Positions 51,859 through 60,610 of a stretch of 64,000 bases of DNA are shown here, piece by piece. The position numbers and the translations under genes were made by a program. The notes beneath the pieces are model-generated. The model made no database searches, had not been told where the DNA came from, and saw only the letters and a list, made by a program, of their open reading frames with translations. Origin of the DNA: SP5GCR1 sp965199685 (GTDB lineage: Bacteria > Pseudomonadota > Gammaproteobacteria > Poriferisulfidales > Oxydemutatoraceae); the NCBI GenBank assembly GCA_965199685.1, contig OZ241323.1:124001-188000 (forward strand). The letters run 5' to 3'. Position 1 is the first letter of the stretch, and every line of letters begins with the position of its first letter.

Positions 51859-52101
51859 GATCTTCCTTATGAAAAAAAACGTGAACATTATCTTAAGAAT
51901 AACTTGTTGGCTCAGAGCCTTCATGAGAAGGCATACGAACGCAACTCCGGTTTCAAGAAATTCATTCAATCTAGCGGCATTCCTTTTGAGCCGCACCCTC
52001 AGTTTCGGAAGGAAGACCTAGACGAGCGACAAAATCTTTATACTCGCCTTGCCAAGGAAATCTGGAATCCCGAGAGGCTGAAACGCGTAGCTGAGTCATA
52101 G
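51859..52101 (+). pseudogene. 3' stub of a second GmrSD-like gene
   Basis: The stretch encodes LPYEKKREHYLKNNLLAQSL and on to the C-terminus, matching the last ~80 residues of the 47982-49859 protein with a few changes. The remainder is deleted. It faces TPR copy 3 just as the full gene faces copy 2. Confidence 0.9.
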
Positions 52102-52161
52102 AAACAGTGCAAATTGTAAGGCACTGCCGAGTTTTCTATCGGCAGTGATGTGGCGTATCAT

Positions 52162-53600
52162 CTATGTGTTTTGATCGGGAGTCATCAAGTTTTTTTGTGC
52201 TTTCTGTCTTGCCTCTTTATAAATCTCATTAGATGGTTCTAGCCTTATTGTTTTGTCGTAGTCCGCAATCGCTTCTTCGCATTTTCCTAATGAGACTTTT
52301 CTATTGCCTCTATTATAGTAAGCATCAGTAAATTCCGGGTTTAGTTCAATGGTTCTGTCGTAGTCCGCAATCGCTTCTGTGTGTTTTCCTAATGCGGCTT
52401 TGCTATTACCTCTATTATTGTAAGCATGAGCAAATTCTGGGTCTAGTTCAATGGTTCTGTTGAAGTCTGCAACTGCCGCTTCGTATTTTCCTAATGCGGC
52501 TTTGCTATTACCTCTATCATAGTAAGCAAGAGAAAATTTAGGGTCTAGTTCAATGGCTTTGTCGTAGTCTGCAATCGCTTCTTTGTATTTTCCTAATGCG
52601 GCTTTGTTATTACCTCTATTATAGTAGGCGGGAGAAAATTCAGGGTCTAGTTCAATGGCTTTGTTGTAGTCTATGCCTGCCCCCTTAGAGTCTTTTATAT
52701 CCCTCTTAGCAGTACCTCTGTTATTATAAGCAACAGCAGATTTGGGGTTTATTTTAATGGCTTCATCGTAGTCTGCGATAGCTCCCTCGTAGTCTCCTAA
52801 ATTTCTTTTGACAATGCCTCTGTTATTATAAGGAGTGGCATTTTCTTTATCTAGTTCAATAGCTTGGTTAAAGTCTGAAATTGCTCCTTCATAGTCTCCT
52901 AATTCACACTTAGCAATACCTCTTTTGTTATAAGTGAGAGCAAATTCGGGGTTTAGTTCAATAGCTTTGTTGAAGTCTGCAATTGCTCCCTCGTAGTCTC
53001 CCGATTCATATCTAGCGAGACCTCTGTTACTATAAGCCATGTTTATGTCCCGGGTTTAGTTCAATCGCTTTGTCAAAATCTTTAAGTGCCCCCTCATAGT
53101 CTTTTATTGCAGTTCTGCTATTACCTCTATTTTTATATGCGTACGCATCCGTCGGATCTATGGCTATTGCTTTGTTCAAACAGAGTACTATCCTTATGCA
53201 TAACTTTATTATATGTTGTACTGGTTGGTATCTTCGTTGTTGCTTTCAAAACAGTTTCAGGATTAATGCCTAGAATTAAGTTTAAGACTGGGAATATGAA
53301 TCGGTTATTTTGGTGAATCCGAATCACACTATCGTAATATTTGATCGCGTTGTCATACTTTTTCTTTTCTTGCCTCTCCGACCCTTTATTGAACTTGTGA
53401 GTTATATACAATGCCATAACTATGAGATATACCACAAAGATTACAATAAAAAGGCTGACGAATATATCAAAAAAATTAGTTAAATTATTTTCAGGAACCA
53501 TGTAATATAAAACTACACTAATAAGCAATATTAAAAGGGCATGAAATTTGCCTGAACTACAAAAATCTTTGAAAGTATTAACTAGTTTTTTAGATTCCAT
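52162..53600 (-). pseudogene. Membrane-anchored TPR protein (copy 3, broken)
   Basis: The N-terminal 155-codon frame (53600-53133, MESKKLVNTFKDFC, two hydrophobic segments) ends by frameshift. The following bases encode AIAIDPTDAYAYKNRGNSR and YEGALKDFDKAIELNPG in another frame. A 292-codon frame (53040-52162) then carries eight TPR units. Two frameshifts and a deletion between the membrane part and the repeats break the gene. The 292-codon frame starts at an ATG inside a repeat and could at most yield a soluble TPR fragment. Confidence 0.85.
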
Positions 53601-53767
53601 AATTAATTCCTTACTTTGGGTTTAACCTTTTATATTTTCCGAGCATTCCTTTTGGTATGCCTTGATATTATAGCTCCGGCACAATTTTTTATGTGATGGT
53701 GTTATTGCTATTTATTTTTGATAGTTTAACGAAATCGTATATGGTTTTCAATGAATTGGGGTTGGGA

Positions 53768-53902
53768 ATCACCCCGTCAGATAGAACCGCCGATTAATCC
53801 AGCAGGTCAATCGGCGTGACATTGTGCAGAACCTCAACATAATTGCTAAACGCATAAATTACAAAATGCATAGGCTTGTCACCCTTCCAGAGGAGGGGAA
53901 TA
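53768..53902. repeat. Hairpin-repeat module upstream of the DUF4143 ATPase
   Basis: It contains the CCGATTAA...TCAATCGGCG stem, cgcataaattacaaaatgca, and a TCC-aga-GGA hairpin. It ends about 30 bases before the ATPase start, so it may be part of that gene's leader. Confidence 0.7.
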
Positions 53903-53934
53903 ATACCTTGTAATTTGTATAAAAATAATGCAAT

Positions 53935-55116
53935 ATGCAAGGTATGTTAGCACGATGGATTAAGAATAGACTGAAAAAGGCTATCATACGGACTCCTGCT
54001 GTGTTGTTGCTGGGATCCCGTCAAGTGGGTAAAACTACGCTTGCCAAGATGGTAATGGAGGGTCAAAGTTCAATCTATCTTGACCTAGAAACACCAGAGG
54101 ATGTTTTGAAGCTCAGGGATCCGAGCGGTTATTTGAGCAATCACGGCGATAAGCTAATCATTTTAGATGAGATTCAGTGTGCGCCTGATTTGTTTATGGT
54201 GTTGCGTGGTCTGATTGATAAGAATAAAGAACGCGGACACAAGCACGGACAGTTTTTATTGTTGGGTTCCGCTTCGCTGGATTTATTACGGCAATCATCG
54301 GAGAGTTTGGCTGGTCGTATTAGTTATATTGAGATGGGTGGTTTCAATGCTTTGGAAACTGAAGCGGACAGCGATAACCTTAGACGGCTTTGGCTTAGGG
54401 GTGGTTTTCCGATTAGTTATTTAGCATCCGACGATGACTTGGCTATGGATTGGTTGGAGGATTTGATTCGCACCTACCTAGAACGCGATGTGCCGCAAAT
54501 GGGTTTTAGGGTGTCGGCAAGCAAGTTACGCCGCCTGTGGACTATGCTAGCGCACTTACAGGGTGAAGTGGTGAATGTCTCTAAACTGGCGAGCAACTTG
54601 GAAGTCCAACGGGCGGCAATCAATCATTACATTGATATCTTGGTTGATTTGCTATTGGTCAGACGGCTGCAACCGTGGTATGTCAATGTCAAAAAACGGT
54701 TGGTAAAATCGCCGCGCTACTATATCCGAGATAGCGGTATTCAACATCGGCTATTAGGCATTGACACTTATGATGCGTTGTTGTCGTATCCGGCATTGGG
54801 CAAAAGTTGGGAGGGTTTTGTAATTGAGAACATACATTCGGTGCTACCGCGTCGTGCTGAGACTTACTTTTATCATACTGCGGCGGGAGCTGAAATAGAT
54901 TTGGTGATCAAACTTTCGTTTTCGGAAATATGGGCAGTTGAGATTAAGTACGGTGTTGCTCCCAAGCCGAGCAAACATTACAGCCGAACCTGTGAAGATG
55001 TGGGGGCGACTAAAAAATATATCGTATATGGAGGAAGCGAAGAGTTTTCAATCGGCGATGATGTGGTAGTTATTTCACTGAGCAAGTTGATGCAAAAATT
55101 AGCGGGGTATCGGTAG
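53935..55116 (+). CDS. AAA_14/DUF4143 ATPase
   Basis: The 393-residue product has a Walker A motif GSRQVGKTT (27-35), Walker B LIILDEIQ and the sensor LLGSASLDLLRQ. The C-terminal DUF4143 part has YYIRDSGIQHRLLGI, GKSWEGFVIEN, and WAVEIKYG (a PD-(D/E)xK-like strand). These are widespread single-gene ATPases of uncertain role. A start three codons later is equally possible. The gene lies alone between two decayed TPR loci and reads GC-richer than its neighbours, suggesting separate acquisition. Confidence 0.87.
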   Translation: MQGMLARWIKNRLKKAIIRTPAVLLLGSRQVGKTTLAKMVMEGQSSIYLDLETPEDVLKLRDPSGYLSNHGDKLIILDEIQCAPDLFMVLRGLIDKNKERGHKHGQFLLLGSASLDLLRQSSESLAGRISYIEMGGFNALETEADSDNLRRLWLRGGFPISYLASDDDLAMDWLEDLIRTYLERDVPQMGFRVSASKLRRLWTMLAHLQGEVVNVSKLASNLEVQRAAINHYIDILVDLLLVRRLQPWYVNVKKRLVKSPRYYIRDSGIQHRLLGIDTYDALLSYPALGKSWEGFVIENIHSVLPRRAETYFYHTAAGAEIDLVIKLSFSEIWAVEIKYGVAPKPSKHYSRTCEDVGATKKYIVYGGSEEFSIGDDVVVISLSKLMQKLAGYR

Positions 55117-55142
55117 AGAGGGAGATGAGGGGTAAGGAAAGA

Positions 55143-55330
55143 ACCACCCCGTCAGATAGAACCGCCGATTGAACCGGTAGGTCAATCGGCGTGACATCGT
55201 GCAGAACCTTAACATGATTGTTAAACGCATGCATTACAAAATGCATATGCCTGCCACCCCTCCAGAGGAGGGGAATTGCCTAGTGCAGACACAACACGTT
55301 CAAGCGAAAATGCAAGTCTGCCCCTACAAT
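55143..55330. repeat. Repeat modules replacing most of a third GmrSD-like copy
   Basis: The modules are cgccgattgaaccggtaggt, catgcattacaaaatgcata and CCCCTCC-aga-GGAGGGG, then a cgcccctac end. Immediately after, cgccttgctaaggaa (55332 on) matches a short piece of the GmrSD-like 3' end, followed by the same 3' flank as in the other two loci. Confidence 0.65.
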
Positions 55331-55386
55331 AATCGCCTTGCTAAGGAACCGGCAAGTTTCCTATTGGTAATGATATGGCGTATCAG

Positions 55387-56331
55387 CTATGTTCTGGATT
55401 GAGAGTCATCAAGTTTTTTTTGGGCTTGTTGTCTTGCTTTTATATACTTCTCATTGGATGGATTTTGTTCAATGGCCTCGTCGTAGTCTACAAGTGCCTC
55501 TTTATATTTTCCTAATGAGGCTTTGCTATCACCTCTAAAACAGTAAACATTAGAAATCTTGAAGCCCAGTTCAATAGCTCTGTCGTAGTCCGAAATCGCT
55601 GCTTCATGTTCTCCTAATTTAGCTTTACTATTACCTCTAAAACAGTAAACAATAGTATTTTCGGTGCCTAGTTCAACGGCCTTATCGTAGTCTGCAATCG
55701 CTGCTTCGTACTCTCCTAACATAGCTTTGCAATGACCTCTATTAATGTGAGGAACAGTATATTCAGGATCTAGTTTGATTGCTTTGTCGTAGTCTGCAAT
55801 TGCCTCTTTATATTTTCCTAGTGATTTTTTGCAACCACCTCTATTGTTGTAAGAAGGAGCATAATCAGACTTTAGTTTAATGGTTCTGTTGTAGTCTGCC
55901 ATCGCCTCTTTGTGTTTTCCTAATGTGGCTTTGGCAAAACCTCTATTATAGTAAGCATGAGCATCTTTAGAGTCTAGTTTGAGCACTTTGTCATAGTTTT
56001 TAATTGCCCCCTCAAAGTCTCCTGATTCAAGCTTAGCATCGCCTTTTTCATTGTAAGCGTCTGTAGCTATGTTCTTATTATGTGACATTTATTCGCTCAA
56101 CTGATAAATACAGGGATACTCATGTTCAGAGAGAATACCACTTGGGTATGTCTGACTCCCTCTACTAGCTGGTGTATCAGGCTTCATATTAGCTAATATG
56201 CTCAAATTAGTTTTCGGGTTAAGGCATAAGATTAAGTTTAAGATTGGAAGGAGGGAATATAAACGACAGATGAGTCGCTTACTTGAACCATAAGAGTTTT
56301 TCAAAATATTAACCAGTTTGTCAGAGTTCAT
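55387..56331 (-). pseudogene. Membrane-anchored TPR protein (copy 4, nonsense-split)
   Basis: The frame begins MNSDKLVNILKNSYGSSKRL and ends after 80 codons at TAA 56089-56091, where other copies have a tyrosine codon (AEYM). The next codon is ATG in the same frame and continues for 233 codons with about six TPR units. Most of the N-terminal membrane hairpin is deleted. One nonsense change thus splits an already shortened copy. The TPR part might still be translated from its ATG. Confidence 0.85.
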
Positions 56332-56486
56332 AATTAAATTCTTTGCTTTGGGTTTAACCTTTTATATTTTCCAAACATTCCTTTTGATGTGCCTTGATAC
56401 GATAGCTCCAGTACAATTTTTATACGGTGGTGCTAGTTTGTATCTGATAGTTTAATGAAATCTTATATGGTTTTCAATAAATTGTG
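56332..56486 (-). promoter_or_regulatory. Conserved upstream region of TPR copy 4
   Basis: This is the third copy of the ~150-base upstream block shared with 51609-51757 and 53601-53756. Confidence 0.45.
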
Positions 56487-56519
56487 GTTGGGGTTTACGG
56501 ATGTTTGTGGTGCAAGCGG

Positions 56520-56690
56520 TTGGAAACCACCTCGTCAGATAGAACTGCCGATTGAACCGGTAGGTCAATCGGCGTGACATCGTGCAGAACCTTAATATGA
56601 TTGCTAAACACATGCATTACAAAATGCATAGAGCACCCCTCCAAAGGAGGGGAATTGCTTAGTGCAGACGCTTGGGGTTGTTGAAAAATA
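56520..56690. repeat. Hairpin-repeat modules
   Basis: The block holds the cgattgaaccggtaggtcaa stem, catgcattacaaaatgcata and CCCCTCC-aaa-GGAGGGG, and ends ggggttgttgaaaa. The interval 56691-56839 holds only gcgcaggcggttga-type module scraps. Confidence 0.7.
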
Positions 56691-56839
56691 AAACCGCTAC
56701 GCACGAACAAATTATGGTTTCCATAAATCAAATGGATGAATGGATTGATTGTGCGAGGACAGCGCGTTTTGGGTGGTTACCATAAGTTTAGTGGCGCAGG
56801 CGGTTGAGTTCGTGCGATGACGGTACTTTTTCAATAGGG

Positions 56840-57010
56840 TTATTTCAATAAATCAAAAACGGAAAAAATCACTGCAGATAATCCTAGAAATAATGCGATG
56901 CCTACACCCACGACCCATACAATCATTGTGTTTTTTGTGTCGCTTATTTTTTCTATTAGTTTGGTTTCTTGCTCTGCTAAACCTACTTTCAGGTCTGCCT
57001 TAGTTGCCAT
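56840..57010 (-). CDS. Short DUF1640-like membrane protein (copy 4, shortened)
   Basis: The 56-residue frame reads MATKADLKVGLAEQETKLIE, a linker, then a hydrophobic tail (IVWVVGVGIALFLGLSAVIF). This matches only the TKADL coiled-coil unit and the tail anchor of the DUF1640-like paralogs. The EAKEAVADV N-terminal part is missing and no SD is visible, so it may be a fragment rather than an expressed gene. Confidence 0.45.
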   Translation of the reverse strand: MATKADLKVGLAEQETKLIEKISDTKNTMIVWVVGVGIALFLGLSAVIFSVFDLLK

Positions 57011-57177
57011 ATCTTTTTGAAGTGTACATAATTTTCTTTGCCATTTACTAGAGAGTATATTTAGTGGATTAATAAAAATACTCTTGCATCAGAGGATACT
57101 ATAGCATTACTGTTGGTTTGAGTACGCGTTGTATCAACACAAAATATTGTACAAGTATCCGGTGAATAGTTTGCATA

Positions 57178-57795
57178 ATTATGTGGCGCAGGCGGTTGAG
57201 GTTGTGCGAGTGCAACGCGTTAGGGAGGGCATGTTAGCCCTCCCCTACGGTAGGTAACCGTAAATTTGATGGATGAATGGATTGTTTGTGCGAGGACGGC
57301 GCGTTTTGGGTGGTTACCGTAAGTTTAATGGTGCAAGCGGTTGTGAACCACCCCGTCAGGCTTCGCCTGCCACCCCTCCAGAGGAGGGGAATTGTTTGGT
57401 GCAGAAATGACAAGGCTATTGAAAAATAAAACTGCTACGCGCGAACAAGTTATGGTTTCCATGAATCAAATGGATGAATGGATTGATTGTGCGAGGACGG
57501 CGCGTTTGGGTGGTTACCGTAAGTTTGATGGCGCAGGCGGTTGAGGTTGTGCGAGTGCAACGCGTTAGGGCGGATATGCAAATCCGCCCCTACGTTTGCA
57601 TGATTATGTGGCGCAAGCGGTTGAGATTGTGCAGACACGACGCAACCACCCCGTCAGATAGAACCGCCGATTGAACCAGTAGGTCAATCGGCGTGACATC
57701 GTGCAGAACCTTAACATGATTGTTAAACGCATGCATTACAAAATGCATATGCCTGCCACCCCTCCAGAGGAGGGGAATTGTTTAGTGCAGGCGCA
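57178..57795. repeat. Mosaic of dispersed repeat modules
   Basis: This gene-free block contains two copies of a gcgcaggcggttgaggttgt-type module, one ending gcggatatgcaaatccgccc, and a tggatgaatggattg segment repeated twice. Two CCCCTCC-aga-GGAGGGG hairpins and the cgattgaaccagtaggtcaa stem are also present. It ends at the pmbA stop. The interval 57011-57177 shows nothing. Confidence 0.7.
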
Positions 57796-59148
57796 TTACA
57801 TTCCGGAGATGGCCATTTCTCCTATCAGTATGGAACCACAGCGGATATTGTGGCGTTGGTCTACATCATTGCCTAGTGCTACGATGCCTGAATACATCGC
57901 CTTCAAGTTGCCGGCGATGGTGATTTCCTCCACTGGATGGTCTATCTTTCCGTCCTCCACCCAAAAGCCCGAAGCACCTCGCGAGTAATCGCCGGTTATT
58001 GGGTTCACCCCCATGCCGATGAGTTCTGTGACCACTAACCCCTTGTCCATATCACTCAGTAATTCCTCAAAACTTTTTTGTTTGCCGGATAAAATCACGT
58101 TCCTCAAGCCACCGGCGTTTGCGGTTGTTTTCATAGACAGGCGGCGCGCAGCATAGCTGTTGAGTATATAGTTCTGCACCACACCGTCGGCAACGATAAC
58201 TTGATCGCGCGTGGCAACGCCTTCGCCGTCAAACGGCGCGCTGTATAACCCACACGGCAGGCGAGGTTGTTCGGAGAGTTGCACAAAAACAGGGAATATC
58301 GCTTTGTTTAAGGAATCCAGCAAGAACGAGGTTCCTTTATATAATGCACTACCGCTGATGGCAGAGGTGAAATGCCCGATCAAAGAAGCTGCTGTTTCCG
58401 GAACAAATAAAACCGGCACTTTGCAACTTTGTACTTTGCTTGCCCCCAATCTCTGCACGGCGCGTTCTGAGGCGCGCCGACCTATGGTCTTCACCGACTG
58501 CAGTGCTTTAGCAGTGCGATTGTTATCAAACCACATGTCGCGTTGCATTGCACCGTTTTTCCCGGCAACCACTGAGCACAAGACACTATGCCGTGTGCCT
58601 CGGTAGGCAGCATTAAAACCATGCGTGTTGCCATAGCAATAAGTGCCTTGGGTTGTCGATACTTGCGCGCCTTCGGAATTAACTATCAAGGGTTCGGCAC
58701 GCGCCGCATCTTCACATTCGGTTGCCAATTCAATCGCACCGGCAGTATCAATCGTCCACGGATGATGAAGCTGTAAATCGGGTATTTCGGTTGCCATGTC
58801 GTCGGCATCGGCAAGACCTGCATAGTCATCCTCGCCGGTATATTTTGCGATGTTCACGGCTTCCTCTACGAGCTTTGCGATATCCGCTTGCGTCAAGCCG
58901 GTTGCAGCGGAACTTCCGCTACGTTTCCCTAAATAGACGGTCAGGTCCATGCCTTGATCGCTACCGCGCTCTAATATGTCTATGTCTCCCATGCGTACTG
59001 AGACCGACAGGTTCTGGCTTACTGATGCCGATACCTCGGCTGCACTCACGCCACATCTTCGTGCTTTTTCTAGAATTTCGGCTACTATTTCTTTTAGTTG
59101 CTCAGGCGTTTTTGTTGCCACCAAATCGGTGGAGTGTTCAGGTTTCAA
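57796..59148 (-). CDS. pmbA: PmbA/TldE, partner of the TldD protease
   Basis: The 450-residue product equals E. coli PmbA in length if translation starts at TTG 59148, which shares bases with the tldD stop and has GGAGG eight bases upstream. PmbA is the non-catalytic half of the TldD/E heterodimer. It keeps GTSFLLDSLNKAIFP and the C-terminal NPITGDYSRGASGFWVEDGK. TldD/E processes microcin B17 and degrades CcdA in E. coli. The endogenous substrate here is unknown. Longer upstream frames overlap tldD and are rejected. Confidence 0.93.
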   Translation of the reverse strand: MKPEHSTDLVATKTPEQLKEIVAEILEKARRCGVSAAEVSASVSQNLSVSVRMGDIDILERGSDQGMDLTVYLGKRSGSSAATGLTQADIAKLVEEAVNIAKYTGEDDYAGLADADDMATEIPDLQLHHPWTIDTAGAIELATECEDAARAEPLIVNSEGAQVSTTQGTYCYGNTHGFNAAYRGTRHSVLCSVVAGKNGAMQRDMWFDNNRTAKALQSVKTIGRRASERAVQRLGASKVQSCKVPVLFVPETAASLIGHFTSAISGSALYKGTSFLLDSLNKAIFPVFVQLSEQPRLPCGLYSAPFDGEGVATRDQVIVADGVVQNYILNSYAARRLSMKTTANAGGLRNVILSGKQKSFEELLSDMDKGLVVTELIGMGVNPITGDYSRGASGFWVEDGKIDHPVEEITIAGNLKAMYSGIVALGNDVDQRHNIRCGSILIGEMAISGM

Positions 59149-60587
59149 ATATCGGTTCCTCCCACCGTCATACCGTCCACGCGCAACGTCGGTTGACCTA
59201 CGCCGACCGGCACCAACTGACCGTGCTTGCCGCAAGAACCTATTCCGTTGTCCAGTTTCATATCGTCGCCGACCATTGCAACCTTAGTGAGTATATCGGG
59301 ACCGTGTCCTATCAGCGATACACCTTTGACCGGCGCACCGACAGAGCCGTTTTCTATGCGGTAGGCTTCGCTTGCCGAGAAAACGAATTTGCCGGAGGTG
59401 ATGTCAACTTGCCCGCCGCCGAAGTTGGCTGCGTAGATGCCTTTATCTACTGAGCCGATAATCTCGTCGGGGCTGTGTTGTCCGTTTAGCATATAAGTGT
59501 TGGTCATGCGCGGCATTGGTAGGTGTGCATACGATTGCCTGCGTCCGTTGCCGGTGGGTTGGACATTCATCAGGCGGGCGTTGGTTTTATCCTGCATATA
59601 ATTTTTGAGGATGCCGTTTTCTATTAATGTGGTGCATTGCGTGGTAGTGCCTTCGTCGTCTATGTTGAGGGAACCCCGTCGTCCGTCAAGCGTGCCGTCG
59701 TCCACAACCGTCACTTCCGAAGCTGCAACGCGCTCGCCGATGCGGTTTGAAAACGCCGAGGTGCCTTTGCGGCAGAAATCGCCTTCTAGTCCATGCCCGA
59801 TTGCTTCGTGCAACAATACGCCCGGCCAACCTGGTCCTAAAACGACGACCATCTCGCCGACTGGTGCCGGCACCGCTTCAAGGTTGAGTAGCGCAAGCCT
59901 GACCGCTTCGTCAACCACGCTTTTAGATGTGTGCTTTTGCAATAACTGTTGGTAGCTGAAACGCCCGCCGGCACCGGCATACCCCGATTCTCTTTTCTCT
60001 TTATCGGCAACCACGACTGCGACATTGAGCCTCACCAAAGGTCGTATATCGGCTGCGAAAGTGCCGTCGGAAGAGACGACCAAAACCACATCATAGGTCG
60101 CTAATAAAGATGCCATCACTTGCTTGATGCGAGGATCCGATTGCCGTGCTTGTGTATCTATGGCATAGAGCAAATCGGTTTTGTCTTGTGCCTCCATGCC
60201 TGCCAGTGGGTCGTCAAAGTCATAGAGCCTTTGCATGCTATGGGGTTGCCAGCCTTGCAGTACATTGGTGTTGCCGGAACGAGCGATATATCGTACCGTT
60301 TCGCTCGCCGTGGTCAATGCTGGCATGACGATTTCGTTGGCGTAAGCAAAACCCGTCTTCTCGCCGCTGACTGCCCGAACACCAACCCCTCTATCCAAAC
60401 TAAAATCTGCTTCTTTGACAATGCCGTCCTCTAAAGACCATGCTTCTCGGCGACCGTGTTGGAAATAAAGTTCGGCATCGTCCACACCCGGAACCATCAG
60501 GGAGGATAAAACTTTTTGTAAATGATGTTCGTCTATTTCGGCGGGCGCGAGCAAGTCGCTTTTTGCAATATCAAGTGCTTTTTCCAT
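59145..60587 (-). CDS. tldD: TldD metalloprotease subunit
   Basis: The 480-residue product has the zinc motif HEAIGHGLEGD (HExxxH), followed by DDGTLDGRRGSLNIDDEGT and NFGGGQVDITSGKFVF, all conserved in TldD. The start MEKALDIAKSDLL gives the family length. There is no clear SD, and an earlier in-frame ATG lies in insertion-element DNA. A TnpB element ends only 24 bases upstream of this start. pmbA follows with a four-base overlap. Confidence 0.95.
   Translation of the reverse strand: MEKALDIAKSDLLAPAEIDEHHLQKVLSSLMVPGVDDAELYFQHGRREAWSLEDGIVKEADFSLDRGVGVRAVSGEKTGFAYANEIVMPALTTASETVRYIARSGNTNVLQGWQPHSMQRLYDFDDPLAGMEAQDKTDLLYAIDTQARQSDPRIKQVMASLLATYDVVLVVSSDGTFAADIRPLVRLNVAVVVADKEKRESGYAGAGGRFSYQQLLQKHTSKSVVDEAVRLALLNLEAVPAPVGEMVVVLGPGWPGVLLHEAIGHGLEGDFCRKGTSAFSNRIGERVAASEVTVVDDGTLDGRRGSLNIDDEGTTTQCTTLIENGILKNYMQDKTNARLMNVQPTGNGRRQSYAHLPMPRMTNTYMLNGQHSPDEIIGSVDKGIYAANFGGGQVDITSGKFVFSASEAYRIENGSVGAPVKGVSLIGHGPDILTKVAMVGDDMKLDNGIGSCGKHGQLVPVGVGQPTLRVDGMTVGGTDI
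59158..59162 (-). promoter_or_regulatory. Shine-Dalgarno that fixes the TTG start of pmbA
   Basis: GGAGG on the minus strand lies inside the last codons of tldD, eight to nine bases before the TTG. No in-frame ATG exists near the conserved N-terminus, so this site decides the start. Confidence 0.7.
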
Positions 60588-60610
60588 GTACAATATATTA
60601 GCACACATAT

